This document shows, piece after piece, positions 27,744-40,100 of a DNA stretch of 43,191 nt (its first letter is position 1; each line of letters starts with the position of its first letter). The translations under genes were made by a program, and so were the position numbers. Source of the stretch: an uncultured Acholeplasmatales bacterium (GTDB lineage: Bacteria; Bacillota_I; Bacilli_A; Acholeplasmatales; Anaeroplasmataceae); contig CAJOQR010000064.1 in the NCBI GenBank assembly GCA_905236965.1, forward strand, positions 1 through 43,191. Direction: 5' to 3'. Below the pieces are notes generated by a model. It did not search any database and had not been told where the DNA came from. It worked only from the letters and a program-made list of their open reading frames with translations.

Positions 27744-27907
27744 TATTATATATATAATAAAACTTGAATGAACTGGGTGAATAAATGGCTATTTTTCCAC
27801 ATTTGAAATAAATGTTGTAGAAAAATAAATACCTTTAATATATAGACAAGTAATATTTAATTAGTTATAATTTCAATGTAAAATTTAAATTTCATATTTA
27901 AAGAATA

Positions 27908-27978
27908 AAAAAGGCAAAATAGAAGTAATTCTATGACGCAAAACTAAAGGGTCCAATGTGGATAGCCAGCTACTTATT
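27908..27978 (+). ncRNA. Cyclic di-GMP-I (GEMM-I) riboswitch aptamer 1
   Basis: GGCAAA-ATAGAA-GTAA-TTCTAT-GACGCAAAACTAAAGGGTCC...GATAGCCAGCTAC: conserved GEMM-I core with GNRA tetraloop (27925-27928). Confidence 0.9.
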
Positions 27979-27983
27979 TAAAA

Positions 27984-28065
27984 AATGTTAAAGGCAAACT
28001 TAAGGAAACTTAAGGACGCAAAACTATAGGACCCAAATATATTTATCAGGTAGCCAGTTGTCATT
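27984..28065 (+). ncRNA. Cyclic di-GMP-I (GEMM-I) riboswitch aptamer 2 (tandem)
   Basis: GGCAAA-CTTAAG-GAAA-CTTAAG-GACGCAAAACTATAGGACCC...AGGTAGCCAGTTG: GEMM-I core with GAAA tetraloop (28005-28008). Confidence 0.92.
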
Positions 28066-28107
28066 TAAGTGTTTTATAAACTTAGGACAACTTTTTTATT
28101 TTTTTAA
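28056..28107 (+). terminator. Riboswitch expression-platform terminator
   Basis: AGTTGTCATTTAAGT ... ACTTAGGACAACT followed by TTTTTTATTTTTTT; 5' arm overlaps the P1 3' strand of aptamer 2. Confidence 0.8.
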
Positions 28108-28124
28108 GAAGGAGGTAGTTGTAA

Positions 28125-28865
28125 ATGAATAAAAAAATTAATCTTATCGTATCATTTTTATCTATGCTAACAACTGCTGTTCTTCTTATTGTTACTATTT
28201 TTTCATGGTATACAGAAAATAGAGAAACACATTCAGGCTCAATAATTGGTGGAACAGAAATACCTAAAACAAGTTTTGAATTAGATTATTGGAATGATTC
28301 AAGTTGGGTAGTTGTTAATAATATTGAAAAAACAAATGTTTTACCAGGAACAACAACATATTATAGATTAAAATGTGTTAATAGTGGTGATTCAACTGTT
28401 AGTTTAACTGCAAAATTTGAAGGAATATCATCAAAATTAGATACAGGATATGTAAGAATTTCAGCAGATAATAAATCAGTTACATATAATGGTATAAAAA
28501 CATATGATATTGTTAATAATTCTGTTACAGTTGATCCTGTTGTTGATAATGGTGATACAAAAACTGTTTTGTATGATATATCTGAAGGTAGTATATCTTT
28601 AAGACATTTTAAAATAGAAGAAGGATATATTATTCAAAGATTTGGTACTGTTGAAACAACATCTAATGCTATTTTGAAAAAAGATGATGTTACATTAGAA
28701 TATGATACAATAAGTATTGGCGATCCAATTTTAAATAATCAAGAAATTGCGATTGGAACAAGTTATTATTATTTTGCATTAACATTTTTAGATAATGATG
28801 ATATTGATAGATATTTTATGTATCAAGGATTGTATATTAATTCTTTAACAATGTATGAAAATTAA
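28125..28865 (+). CDS. Secreted/membrane-anchored surface protein, TasA/camelysin-like (SipW-type N-terminus)
   Basis: N-terminal TM ending VTIFSWYTENRETHSGSIIGG; VLPGTTTYYRLKCVNSGDSTVSLTAKFEG resembles the camelysin/TasA beta domain; RBS AAGGAGGT. Confidence 0.6.
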   Translation: MNKKINLIVSFLSMLTTAVLLIVTIFSWYTENRETHSGSIIGGTEIPKTSFELDYWNDSSWVVVNNIEKTNVLPGTTTYYRLKCVNSGDSTVSLTAKFEGISSKLDTGYVRISADNKSVTYNGIKTYDIVNNSVTVDPVVDNGDTKTVLYDISEGSISLRHFKIEEGYIIQRFGTVETTSNAILKKDDVTLEYDTISIGDPILNNQEIAIGTSYYYFALTFLDNDDIDRYFMYQGLYINSLTMYEN

Positions 28866-28877
28866 TAGGAGGTAAGC

Positions 28878-29972
28878 ATGAAAAAGAAATTAATTTTTAA
28901 TTTAATAGCTTCCCTATTAATTATAATTATTGCGGGAGCAGTAGTAATTACATATGCATGGTATACAAATACTACTAAATCTTCATCAATGAAATATTTA
29001 TCTAATGGTTTAGTTATTTCATATAGGATAGAAGATGAGTTTAATGTTGAAGAATATGATGTTGAAAATGTTGTTTTCTTTGATATAGATAAAAATAGAG
29101 AAGGTAAATATTTTAGTGTTTCAGCTGTTAAAGTTACATTAGAAATTTCTAATTATTCTTCAACACCAGTTACTGTTTCTTTAAAGCAGGATATACAGCC
29201 ATTCACACTTTCAAATGAAATTGATAATAATGTAATGACTATATATAAATATAATTTAGCAAATATTAATAGAAGCTCTGTTTTTGAAGAAAACACATAT
29301 TATACATTTGATAATAATTTAGGCTATATTTTACAAGATAGATATGAAGCTGGAAATACTTATTTTACTAAAGAAAGCTATATTACAGCAACCTTAACAG
29401 CAGAAAATAATAAAATTATTTCTGTTTCATCAGTTGATAGTGAAAATAATGAATTAGTTTCAACAGTTGGTGATGATGGAAAAGATTTTATAGTTGGTAA
29501 ATATTCTTTAGCGACAAATCTTACAAAAGATGCATTTAATAATGGTGTTTATTATAATAAGGTAGGAGATGATTATATTCAAGCAAAATCATTTAATTCA
29601 TCTAATACATATTATGAAGTAAACACAATGGCTTATGTTGGAGATATTAATTCAACAGAAGATACTGTTATAGATGCATCAATAACAACAACAGGTGCTT
29701 ATATATCTTGTGCAATAACAGATCAAAATCTAGATTCATCATCAACACCATATTCTGTAAGAGATTATTTAGGAAATTTAGATATATCAAATGAATTTGA
29801 TATTGAATCTCCTTTGGTTGCATCATCAGCATATAATACTGCTGGTGGTTCTAAAACAGTTTATTTATATATATATGGTGTTCAATTATTTAATAAATCA
29901 ACTTCAAATTTCTTAGAAAATTCTAGAAATATATATCCATTTAATTTAATTATTACGGCAAATCAAATTTAA
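28878..29972 (+). CDS. Surface protein with SipW-type N-terminus and two YY-repeat modules
   Basis: N-terminal IIIIAGAVVITYAWYTNTTKSSSMKYLSNGLVISYRI; RBS AGGAGGT; tandem YY modules. Confidence 0.6.
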   Translation: MKKKLIFNLIASLLIIIIAGAVVITYAWYTNTTKSSSMKYLSNGLVISYRIEDEFNVEEYDVENVVFFDIDKNREGKYFSVSAVKVTLEISNYSSTPVTVSLKQDIQPFTLSNEIDNNVMTIYKYNLANINRSSVFEENTYYTFDNNLGYILQDRYEAGNTYFTKESYITATLTAENNKIISVSSVDSENNELVSTVGDDGKDFIVGKYSLATNLTKDAFNNGVYYNKVGDDYIQAKSFNSSNTYYEVNTMAYVGDINSTEDTVIDASITTTGAYISCAITDQNLDSSSTPYSVRDYLGNLDISNEFDIESPLVASSAYNTAGGSKTVYLYIYGVQLFNKSTSNFLENSRNIYPFNLIITANQI

Positions 29973-29990
29973 AAAAAGGAAGTGGTAGCC

Positions 29991-31136
29991 ATGAGAAAAT
30001 TTAATATTAAAATGATAATAATGGCTATCGCTTTTGCTTTATTAATATCTATAAGTGTTATTACCTTTGCAGCATTTTCATATCATAAAGGCATTGTATC
30101 AGCAGATGTTACTGTTGGTGATATCATTATTAATAATAAATCATTTGTGACATATGCAAAAAAAGATGAAAATGCAGAAAATGAATATACACAAGAATTT
30201 TATAGATTATGTAAATTAAGAACTGATTCAGTTGCGATAGTAGAGGGTATAACTATTAATTCGTCTTATCAAAAGGTTAATATTTCTAGCTTCTCTACTG
30301 GAGTTACATATTACACATATGATTCTTTAGCTTTATCATATGTTGTTGCAACAAATTATGTATCAGGAACTGATTATTATATAAAAACTGATTCATTAAG
30401 CATTAAAACTGCTTATGATGCTGATAATAATCTTTTATCATATACAACATCAAATAATGTTGTAACATTAAGAAATGGTTCAACAATCGTTGAAATATTA
30501 ACATTAACAATTGAAAACGGTGTTGTTGTATCAGTTGGATTGAATGATTCAAATCATAGATGTGTTATTGGTTCTAATGGTTTAAGTATTTATATTTTTA
30601 CAAATGAAATAGGAACATCTAGAACTCTTGATGCTACTGATACAATCACATGCTATGCAAGTGAAAGAAAAAGAGATGATTCTCGTATTGATTATAATTT
30701 GCCATATTTAAATCAATTAGGTTTGGCATTTGAATTTACAGCTAAAATTCCTGTTTATTTAAGAGTTCATATTCAAGATGCTTGGATATCTACTCAATTC
30801 TTATCATCTAAGAGTGTAAGAGAAAGATATGTTTCAAAAGATCAAATATCTGGTTCTTCACCATTTTCTGTAACTGATAATGATTGGTATTATGATGAGG
30901 CAACAAATATTGCTTATTATAAGGGAATGTTTGAACCAATAAAAGATACAAATGGTGATTTTAAATCTCAACAATTTATTTTTAATGTTAATGAAGGTTA
31001 TTTCTATTATGATACATCTGCCCAAGCAGCATCTAAGGTAACAACAGTTCAGGTTTCATTTACTGTTGAGCTTGTTCAAGCAAATCGTGCTGAAGAATTA
31101 TGGGGCGTTGATTTTGACGAATTATTCGGTAATTAG
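29991..31136 (+). CDS. Surface protein, TasA-like N-terminus, one YY-repeat module
   Basis: ISVITFAAFSYHKGIVSADVTVGDIIINNKSF resembles TasA (TWAAFND...ATFASGTLDL). Start at ATG 29991 (MRKFNIK); the ORF track began at 29982. Confidence 0.6.
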   Translation: MRKFNIKMIIMAIAFALLISISVITFAAFSYHKGIVSADVTVGDIIINNKSFVTYAKKDENAENEYTQEFYRLCKLRTDSVAIVEGITINSSYQKVNISSFSTGVTYYTYDSLALSYVVATNYVSGTDYYIKTDSLSIKTAYDADNNLLSYTTSNNVVTLRNGSTIVEILTLTIENGVVVSVGLNDSNHRCVIGSNGLSIYIFTNEIGTSRTLDATDTITCYASERKRDDSRIDYNLPYLNQLGLAFEFTAKIPVYLRVHIQDAWISTQFLSSKSVRERYVSKDQISGSSPFSVTDNDWYYDEATNIAYYKGMFEPIKDTNGDFKSQQFIFNVNEGYFYYDTSAQAASKVTTVQVSFTVELVQANRAEELWGVDFDELFGN

Positions 31137-31147
31137 GAGGAAATATT

Positions 31148-34100
31148 ATGAGAAAGGGTAAGGCTAAAAATAGAATAATAATTAATAAGATTGTGACTAT
31201 GTCTATGGTTTTAGTCTTATTTGTTATTTCAATATTTACTTTTGTTGCGTTATTTTATAATGAAGATTCTACTGATGTTGAATTTATTCCTAAAACTACA
31301 ACATATTCATCTAGTCAAGAACAAATTGTAAATCCAAATACATCTAATATTTCAACTACTACAATAACTATGACTGATGCATATAATAATTATGCATCTA
31401 TAGGTGATAAAACAATTACTATTACTAATGCAAATGAATTATATTTATTCTCTACAGCATGTAATACTAATGCAAATTATTTATCAAAAAATTATAAATT
31501 GCTTTCAAATATTGAATATGATATTCAAAATCAATTTATACCAGTTGGTTATAGTGGTACAGCATTTAGTGGAACTTTCGATGGCTGTGGATTTGAAATT
31601 TCTAATTTAAAAATGGTTGATATTACTTCTCAAATTAGTAATGAATCTTTATACTCTAATATGTATTATTATGCAATGTTTTCTGTGAATTCTGGAACAA
31701 TTCAAAATCTTGGTATTGTTGAATCTAGAAATACAGTTGTATCTGTTGAATTAGAAAATATTGTATCTAATGGTGGTGTAGCTAATTTAGTTGGTAAAAA
31801 TGAAGGTACAGTTCAATATTGTTATTATAAAGATTTAAGAGACATGATTGATGATGAAATCGGTCTTGCATTTTATGGTGGATATAGAATTGCTGGTTTA
31901 GTTTATTTGAATAATGGTACATTTAATAATTCATATGTTGCTGTAAGTACAGTTGTAAACCATAAAATTACAGGCTATGAATCTTTATGCGGAATTTGTT
32001 ATCAAGATAATAATTATTCTCAATCAAATAATTTATATTATTATGATGGAAGTATTGATACATATAGATCTATTGCAGGAGCAATAGAAATCACATATAA
32101 AGATGAAGTATTTAGTGATGCTACATTCTTAGATGCTAATCAAAATGTAGGTATATATTGTTCTAGTATTGATGATTTAAATTCTAATTATTTATCAAAT
32201 AATAATTGGTATTTACCAGAAAAATATGATTCAACATTAGAAATATATATTAAAAATGAAACTCCTATTTTACGTGGCTTATCATTTAATTTATCTGATG
32301 GTAAATATACATTTGCTATAGATGATGTTAATGATTTTTTATACATGTTTGAATTGATGAATAATTCAGATTTCTTTGCTGGAGATTTAGCAATTTATCA
32401 AATTAATTCAGATATAAATTTATTAAATATTGAACCAATTCATTTTATTTATAAAAAATTAATTTCTTCATCAATTATTGGTAATCAAACAGCAGGAAAT
32501 ATTAATCCTACTTTAATTACTGGTTCATCATCTTCTTATCCAACAATTTATAATTTTAATGCTATTGATTCAGAAAGAAAAACAACAACATTAGGTATTG
32601 ATGCATATGGCTTATTCCCTTATTTAACAGGATCTGTTTCATATTTAAATATTATACCCGATGCAATAAATTTAGATGAGATAGAAGTAACTAATAACGT
32701 AAAAGGTATTGCTGCTGTTTCAGGATATGTTGAAAAAGGTAATATTTCAAATGTTAACGTTTATATTACAACAACACATGAATCAACAGATATAAAAGAA
32801 TTCTATTTAGGTGGAATTGCTGGTATATTAGGTGGTGAAGGTACAATCAGTAATTGTACTGTATCAGGAAATTATGATATGTCATATTTTGCATCTTCTG
32901 CACCTATAGCATCTGTTTATACAGAAGGTAATGCTATTGGTGGTGTTGTAGGTTATATTTGTGAAACATATGGTAATATTTCAACATGCTTATCAGCAGT
33001 TGATATGAATTTGAATTTTAATAGCTCAGCTGTAAAATATCAAATTGGTGGTGTAATTGGTGCTGCTTATACAATTGATGCATCTGAATTAGAAAATTTA
33101 GGTTCAATTAATATTGGTACATCAAGCGTAACAGCTAAATATAATGCTTTATATGTATCTGGTATAATAGGAAGACATTTGGGCGTTAAACAACAAATAT
33201 CTGATTTTACAAACCAAGGAGATATAACAGTATATGGTTCTAATGCTTCAGCAGATTTATATATTTCTGGTATAGAAAATGCTGATATTTTAACAACTTC
33301 ATTATCAACTGGTTTAATTGCATCATCTGATAAAACAAAAGATGGTAAATTTAGATTTAGAGCATCTTCTTTAACTAATAGAGCTAATATTGTATCAGCA
33401 TCAAGTGAAGTAGCTGATACAGTTGAATATACATTTGGTATAAATTTATTAACTGAAAATGGTTTTGTATCAGAATTAGCTGGTGTATATAACTTAAATT
33501 ATAAAGAAAAATATGTATCATCATCATCAAAGGTAAAAACAGCTTTAGGTGAATTTGCAATTGATATGAATCTAATTCATAATTATTCTGGAGTTGTAAA
33601 TGTTATAAATGAAGATTCAACTGATCAAACAATAACAACAGATTTAACAACTGTATATAATTTAAGAGATATAACAATTTCATCATCTGTTGCTATTGCT
33701 GGTGCATACGATTATGAATATTATGGAACTGTAAAAGGTAAATTTATTAATTATTATGATGTAAGAAATGAAGGATCAATTACAGCAAATATTACAAGAA
33801 GCTTAGGTAGTGCAACTAATAATTGTAATATCATTTTAGTTGGTGTATTTGAAGAGGTTTCAGAAGGATGTAGTGCTGATAATATTTTTAATGGTGGAGA
33901 TATATCATTAACATTTACTGGCGCAAATATTAATGGTAATGTTTATGCATCTGGTATTTGTTATAAAAATAGTGGATATAATGAAAATACAATCAATAAA
34001 TATAATCCATTCTCTTTAGATTATGATTCAACTATTAAAGGTGCAATGAATAATGTAATTAATAATGGTAATATTAATATTGATAATCCTACTAATTTTG

Positions 34101-37100
34101 CTACTATAACATATTCATATGAAACAGTTCAATCTGGTAACGGACAATCAGATTTAGGTTCTAAGCCTATTACAACTTACAATGCAGGTTATAGCATTAC
34201 TGGAAATTTAAATGTATCAGGTATTACATGTATTAATGAAGCACCAATAACAAATACATTTAATTTAGGTAATTTATTTGCTTCAAATTATATTTCTAGT
34301 ACAACTATAGAAAAAGAAATAAATGTTGCTGGTATTATAGATTTAAACATTGGTCAATATGCATATGTATTAAATTCTGCTAATAATGGTATTTTAAAAG
34401 GTATTAATTTATCTTCTGGTGAAGATTATTTATCAAATGTAAATGTAGCTGGTATTATTGCTAGAAATGATGAATTAGAAGATGGTACAGATTATACATC
34501 TAATCAATCTAATCCAAATTCAAAACAAATCGTTTCATTTACAATAAATTATGGTGATATTTATTCTTATAATTTTGCATATAATATTACATCTACATCT
34601 GCAGAACCAAAAGCTAAATCTGCTGGTATTTTAGCGATGGGTTTATGTAATGCAATTAATGTTGTAAATTATGGTAATGTTTATGGAAGTGAAACAGCAT
34701 CTGGTATTTATGGCGTTTTATATTTTGATAAATTTAAAGATGAAGTAACATCATCAAATGAAGTATCAGTTGCTAACACAATAAATTATGGTAATGTTTA
34801 TATGCTTTCTAGGGGTTATAATTATGTTCATGGAAATGCATATTATGATTATAGTGTTATAAATTATACTAATTTAAAAAATTTAAGCTCATCAAATATT
34901 ATTTTATCTAATCAAACATTAGGAAATGTTCAAGCATTCACTCAAGTTGCAAGAAATACGGATTATATATCTGTTATTGGTTCAGTATTTTCAATCGTTA
35001 ATTTTGCATCAAATGTAAATGCTAATAATATTAATATTAGATATTTGATTTCATTTAATGATCAATTATCTATTTGTGGTGCTACAACTGAAATCCCTTC
35101 AAGTGTATCTGCAGACACATCAAGCTTATATTCTGCATATGTTTCAACAAATGCGGCAACTGGTGCTTTATTAAGAGATTCATGGATGGGTAAATATGTT
35201 CAATACTCACCACTTATTACAACAAAATATACTGATAGATTTGTAACATCAATAAGCCAGTCTGGTATTGTTTCAACAACTACTGAAACTTATACTGGTG
35301 TATTTAATATTGATTTTGCATTCCGTCAAGCAATTAATAAAAATTCAAGTTATTATCAACCTAATTTATACGTTTCTGATGAATTTATTTCAGATTATTT
35401 CCAATTTGTTCAATATAATTATATTAATAGTGTATTATTAGACAAAATTGGTTGGCGTGCTATAGCTGTTGCTACAGCAGCAAATGATTTTGCTCAAAAT
35501 TTAGGATATGTTTCAAAAACATTAGAAAAATTAAATACAATTAGCTCAACTGATTATAATAATATAGTTTCTAATGCTTTATCAACAGGTGATTGGTTAA
35601 GATATTTAAGTGCTGAAAATCAAGCTTTATTATTAAATGATTTAGTTACAAGTTTAACTGTTACAGAAATTAAAGATTATATTGAATATTTATTTATAAA
35701 TAATTCTACAAGCTTGTTAATGAATCAAACAACTTTAGAGCAAATCATGGAAATTGGTGAAGAAATAAACCCTAATATTGATTATTCAGCTATTTTATCT
35801 TCAATATTAACATATGAAAATAATTTTTCAACTTTATTAGCTGATAGTGTACTTGGTGCATCAGCAAATTCTGTTTCATTATATTTAAATGATTTCTTAG
35901 CATCATCTGAATTAACTAAAGCACAAAAAATTGCTTTAATAGAAGATTATATTTCATATGAACAATATGGTTATTTTGATTATGATTTAAATGAAGCAAC
36001 AAGAATTACAATCTTATCTAATTTATTTGAGGATATAGATGAATTTGAATATCCATTCTTCTATGAATATTTATATGAATTATTAAATATATCATCATAT
36101 AGTACAATTGCATCTGAAATTCAAATAATGTCTGGTTTTGCATCTTTAACTGATGCAGAAAAAATTGGTGTTTTTGTTGCAATGTTTAATAATACAACTC
36201 CAGCTAATATACAAACATATTTAGCAACAATGGCTAGTGAAGTTGGAATGTATTCTAAGCTAATTCAATCTGGATATGCTGTTTCATCAATGGATGATGT
36301 TTCAAATAAAACAAGTATGACATCATCATCTACAGATACAACTGTAATAAATGAAAGAATTGAATTATGGAATAAGATTAGAGGTACATCATCTTTTGCA
36401 ACATATTTAAGCGGAAGATTAGGTGCTACAACTAAATATTATTTTGAAGCAACAGAATTTAATAATACATATCAATCAGTTACAGAACCTCATACTGAAG
36501 GTGCATATATTGGTGATACTGCTGAAAATAGATTAAGTTATTTATATACAACAGATATTACACCTGCCGTTTATTTTTATGGACCTTATAGAACTGTTGC
36601 AACAAATCATTTAAGTGGTACTTTAGGAACTAATGTTACTCGTGCAGACTCAAATTTATTTGCTGCAGCTGATGAAGATATTTATAAGAGCACTGATTTA
36701 ATGCTTTCAAGAGGTGGAAAAAATTCAACTACTACGTTTATTGATGCATTTGGTGTTTGGAATTCTGATATAAATAATTACACAAATAGATTTAATAATG
36801 ATAATAAAAATGGTTCATATTATTTAATGTATTATGATTTATCAAATGAACAATTTGGTGGTGCAATTGAGCAATATACATTTAATGGTGAAACCTTCTG
36901 GGGTATGGGTGGAACCCAATTAAATCAAACAAAAAATTATGCAGATCCTATTAATGGAACTACATCTGGTGCATCAGACTGGACAGGTGTAAAATTTGGT
37001 AATTATGATTATACATTAACAGTTGCAACAACAGGTGAAATTATTTCATTAAAGAATGCTACTATGACAGGTATTTATTATAATACAACAACATATACAT

Positions 37101-40100
37101 TTAATGGTACAAATTATACTTTACCTGCAGGAAGAATTTATATTTGTGATGAAAATGGAACATATCACCCAGTTTTTGGAAATGTTACAGTAACAAATAA
37201 TAATAATCCATCTGATACATTTAATATGAATATTCAAAATAACAATAATAGATATACATATTATTCATATTTATTGTATAGATTTGCATTAAAATATTAT
37301 ACAGTATTAAATCCAACTTATTATAGTACAGCTGGTTATACAGGTATTTATAGACATGCAGAGCACTGGGGCGATATTCCATATTATACATGGAAACAAT
37401 CTCAATCTAATAGAGTAGCAACAACATCATATATTGATTATTTATATACAGATATTTTGAATTTAGATGGTTATTTAACACAATATGATGATGGAACTAC
37501 TATTTCTAATACAGAAGTAGATATTATAAATTGGTTCTTTAATAATTATTTTATTAATGATTCTACTAATTTTAGAAGAGCTGTTGAAAAATCATTATTT
37601 GAAGCATCTATAGGTGCAAATGATTGTTATATTGTAACTAATAAATTAATATATGATAATTATAATAATATATATTATTATGATGATGTTAATAATCAAT
37701 TAGTTGATAGACAAGGTAATAAAATAATTGATGTAACAATTACATACACTACCGAATATCCTTATGTTAGTGTTGTAGCAGATGGTTATGTTACATATCA
37801 AGAAGGTAATAAAATTTATATTAATAAAAATCCTGATATTATAGGAAATTTAACTGATTTCATATCAGCGAATGTATATTCAGAAAATCTAATTAATTCT
37901 AATAACCCATTATCTAGATTAAATTATTCTAATACACAATCTGTATGGGCTTATTTACAAGCTAAATATACATCATTAATTGATAAAAAATCAGCTATAA
38001 TAAGTGCGGCAACAGATTATAATTCTGTTTTTGAAGCTTTAATTAATAATTATTTATCATATGATGAAAATATGACTGATACAGAAATGAATGATGAATT
38101 AAATATAGATTTAAATATTAATTCTTCAAATGCTTCACTGGAATATATTAATGCTACATATCAAGGAAAATCATACAACAAAGCAATAAAGGTTTCTGCT
38201 GGTGGATATTATATATTCTATATAGATGCAAATAATGCTTTAAAAGTTGTTGCAAGAGGTGTTACAGGAAATACAAATATGACTGTACAAATCTATACAA
38301 CTGCATGGACAACTATTGCAACTAACCAATTTAATGCAACTATTAGTGAATATAAAATTGCTGCATCTAATTTTACAGCAAATTATGCTGTTCGGTTGAT
38401 GTTTAGTGCAGATGCCTATGTATTTGATATTTTAGAAGGTACAGATACTCAAGTAACATTTACTAAAAATATAATACCTGCTGGAAATACAGATAGTGAT
38501 TATCGTTATAGATATGTTAGAATACCATCATCAGAAGAAGTAAGACAATATGTTTCTGAATATGAAGGTAATGAAATTAATTATAATTTAAATTATACAT
38601 TAAGTGCTTCAACAATTGCAGCAACTAAAACAGATACAACTGCTAGATATTATGTATTATTCACAACAACTGCATTATTGACAACAGAAAATTATAATAC
38701 AACAACAAGAACAATTATTTGGACTTCAACTAATACATATGGAAGCACAAATACAACATTAACAAATGTTAATGGTACATTTAGGAATAATGCTACATCA
38801 TATGCAAATTATTTTACAAATTATGGTGGTAGGTATTTATATGTTTCATATGCAAACAATAATACAGGCACTAATAACTTAAATAATGTTACAACAAGTA
38901 ATACTGTATATTTCCGTACATTTACATTCTCAATAACTTATACAAAAGAAGATTATACTTCTATATTAGATCCAACAATTAATTTAGATCAAACATTAAT
39001 AACATCAGAAGAAAAACAATCTTATATTAATGCTTCATTAAGAAATTCAGGATTTGATTTAGATGAATTTAGTAATGATATTTTAGTTGATTTAATCCCA
39101 TTAAGCAAAGATAACACATTAGAAAATAGTTTATTAAAAGAAATTATGGGTGATGAATTAGATGCATTCTGTAAATATTTAATTTCAAATTCAAATAAAG
39201 ATGTATTTATGGAATATGTTAATGAGGTTGTTGGCACATCATCTGAAAGTGCTAGAAAATTAATGCAATCTATTGGTCAGTTAGATTATAGGTTTATATA
39301 TTCATTAATCATATCAATGGATAATGATTCTAAATTAACTAATGATTTAAAATTATTAATAGCTGCAGCATATATAGTATCTGATTATTCAAATATTTAT
39401 AATCAAAGCTTATCATCTACATCTATAAATGTATCAAGTACAAAATTTAATACGAATATTTTGATACATTTTGATTCAACATATCAATATATTTCATCTA
39501 ATGGTACATTTGATGCAGATAAATATACTGCATTTACAAGATATATATTAGATGAGGCAATTACTGCATCAGGTTATGGTATATTTGCTTTAGCATCATC
39601 TCGTGGTATTGAAAATGGTGCATTTATCCCAGATAATATTGACCTATTATCAATGGATGTATGCTATGATACAACAGCTAGTATTGGTTCTGTATCAATT
39701 ATTGAATTAACTGATTCAATTAATTCTTCATGGAGAGATAATTTAGCATCTTTAGAAGATTATGATACTACAGATACAACAAGTGTTAATTACCATATTA
39801 GAGTTGAAATGAAGCAATTAGTAAAAGCTATTTCTAATATTATATTTGAACTTGATTTAGAATGTGATGATACAATTTTATATTCATCTGTAGATCAAAT
39901 GGATTATGAAGAAAAAATAATAACATATTATGTTTCTGAACAATACCTAGATTATATTAAGAATGCACAATCATTAGAAATAATTAAATTATTATATGCT
40001 GATACTGCAACATCTAATAAAGCAGAAGGTGATTATATCACATTGAATAAAACATATGGTTATTCGCCTATTGAATTAACAGCATCTTCATTTGTAGCAT

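Noticed and set aside
31404-31610. Plus-strand out-of-frame ORF at the start of the giant gene
   Set aside because: Overlaps a longer coherent ORF with RBS and signal anchor; composition typical of frame-shifted AT-rich DNA.
39022-39237. Minus-strand ORF within the giant gene
   Set aside because: Antisense shadow ORF.
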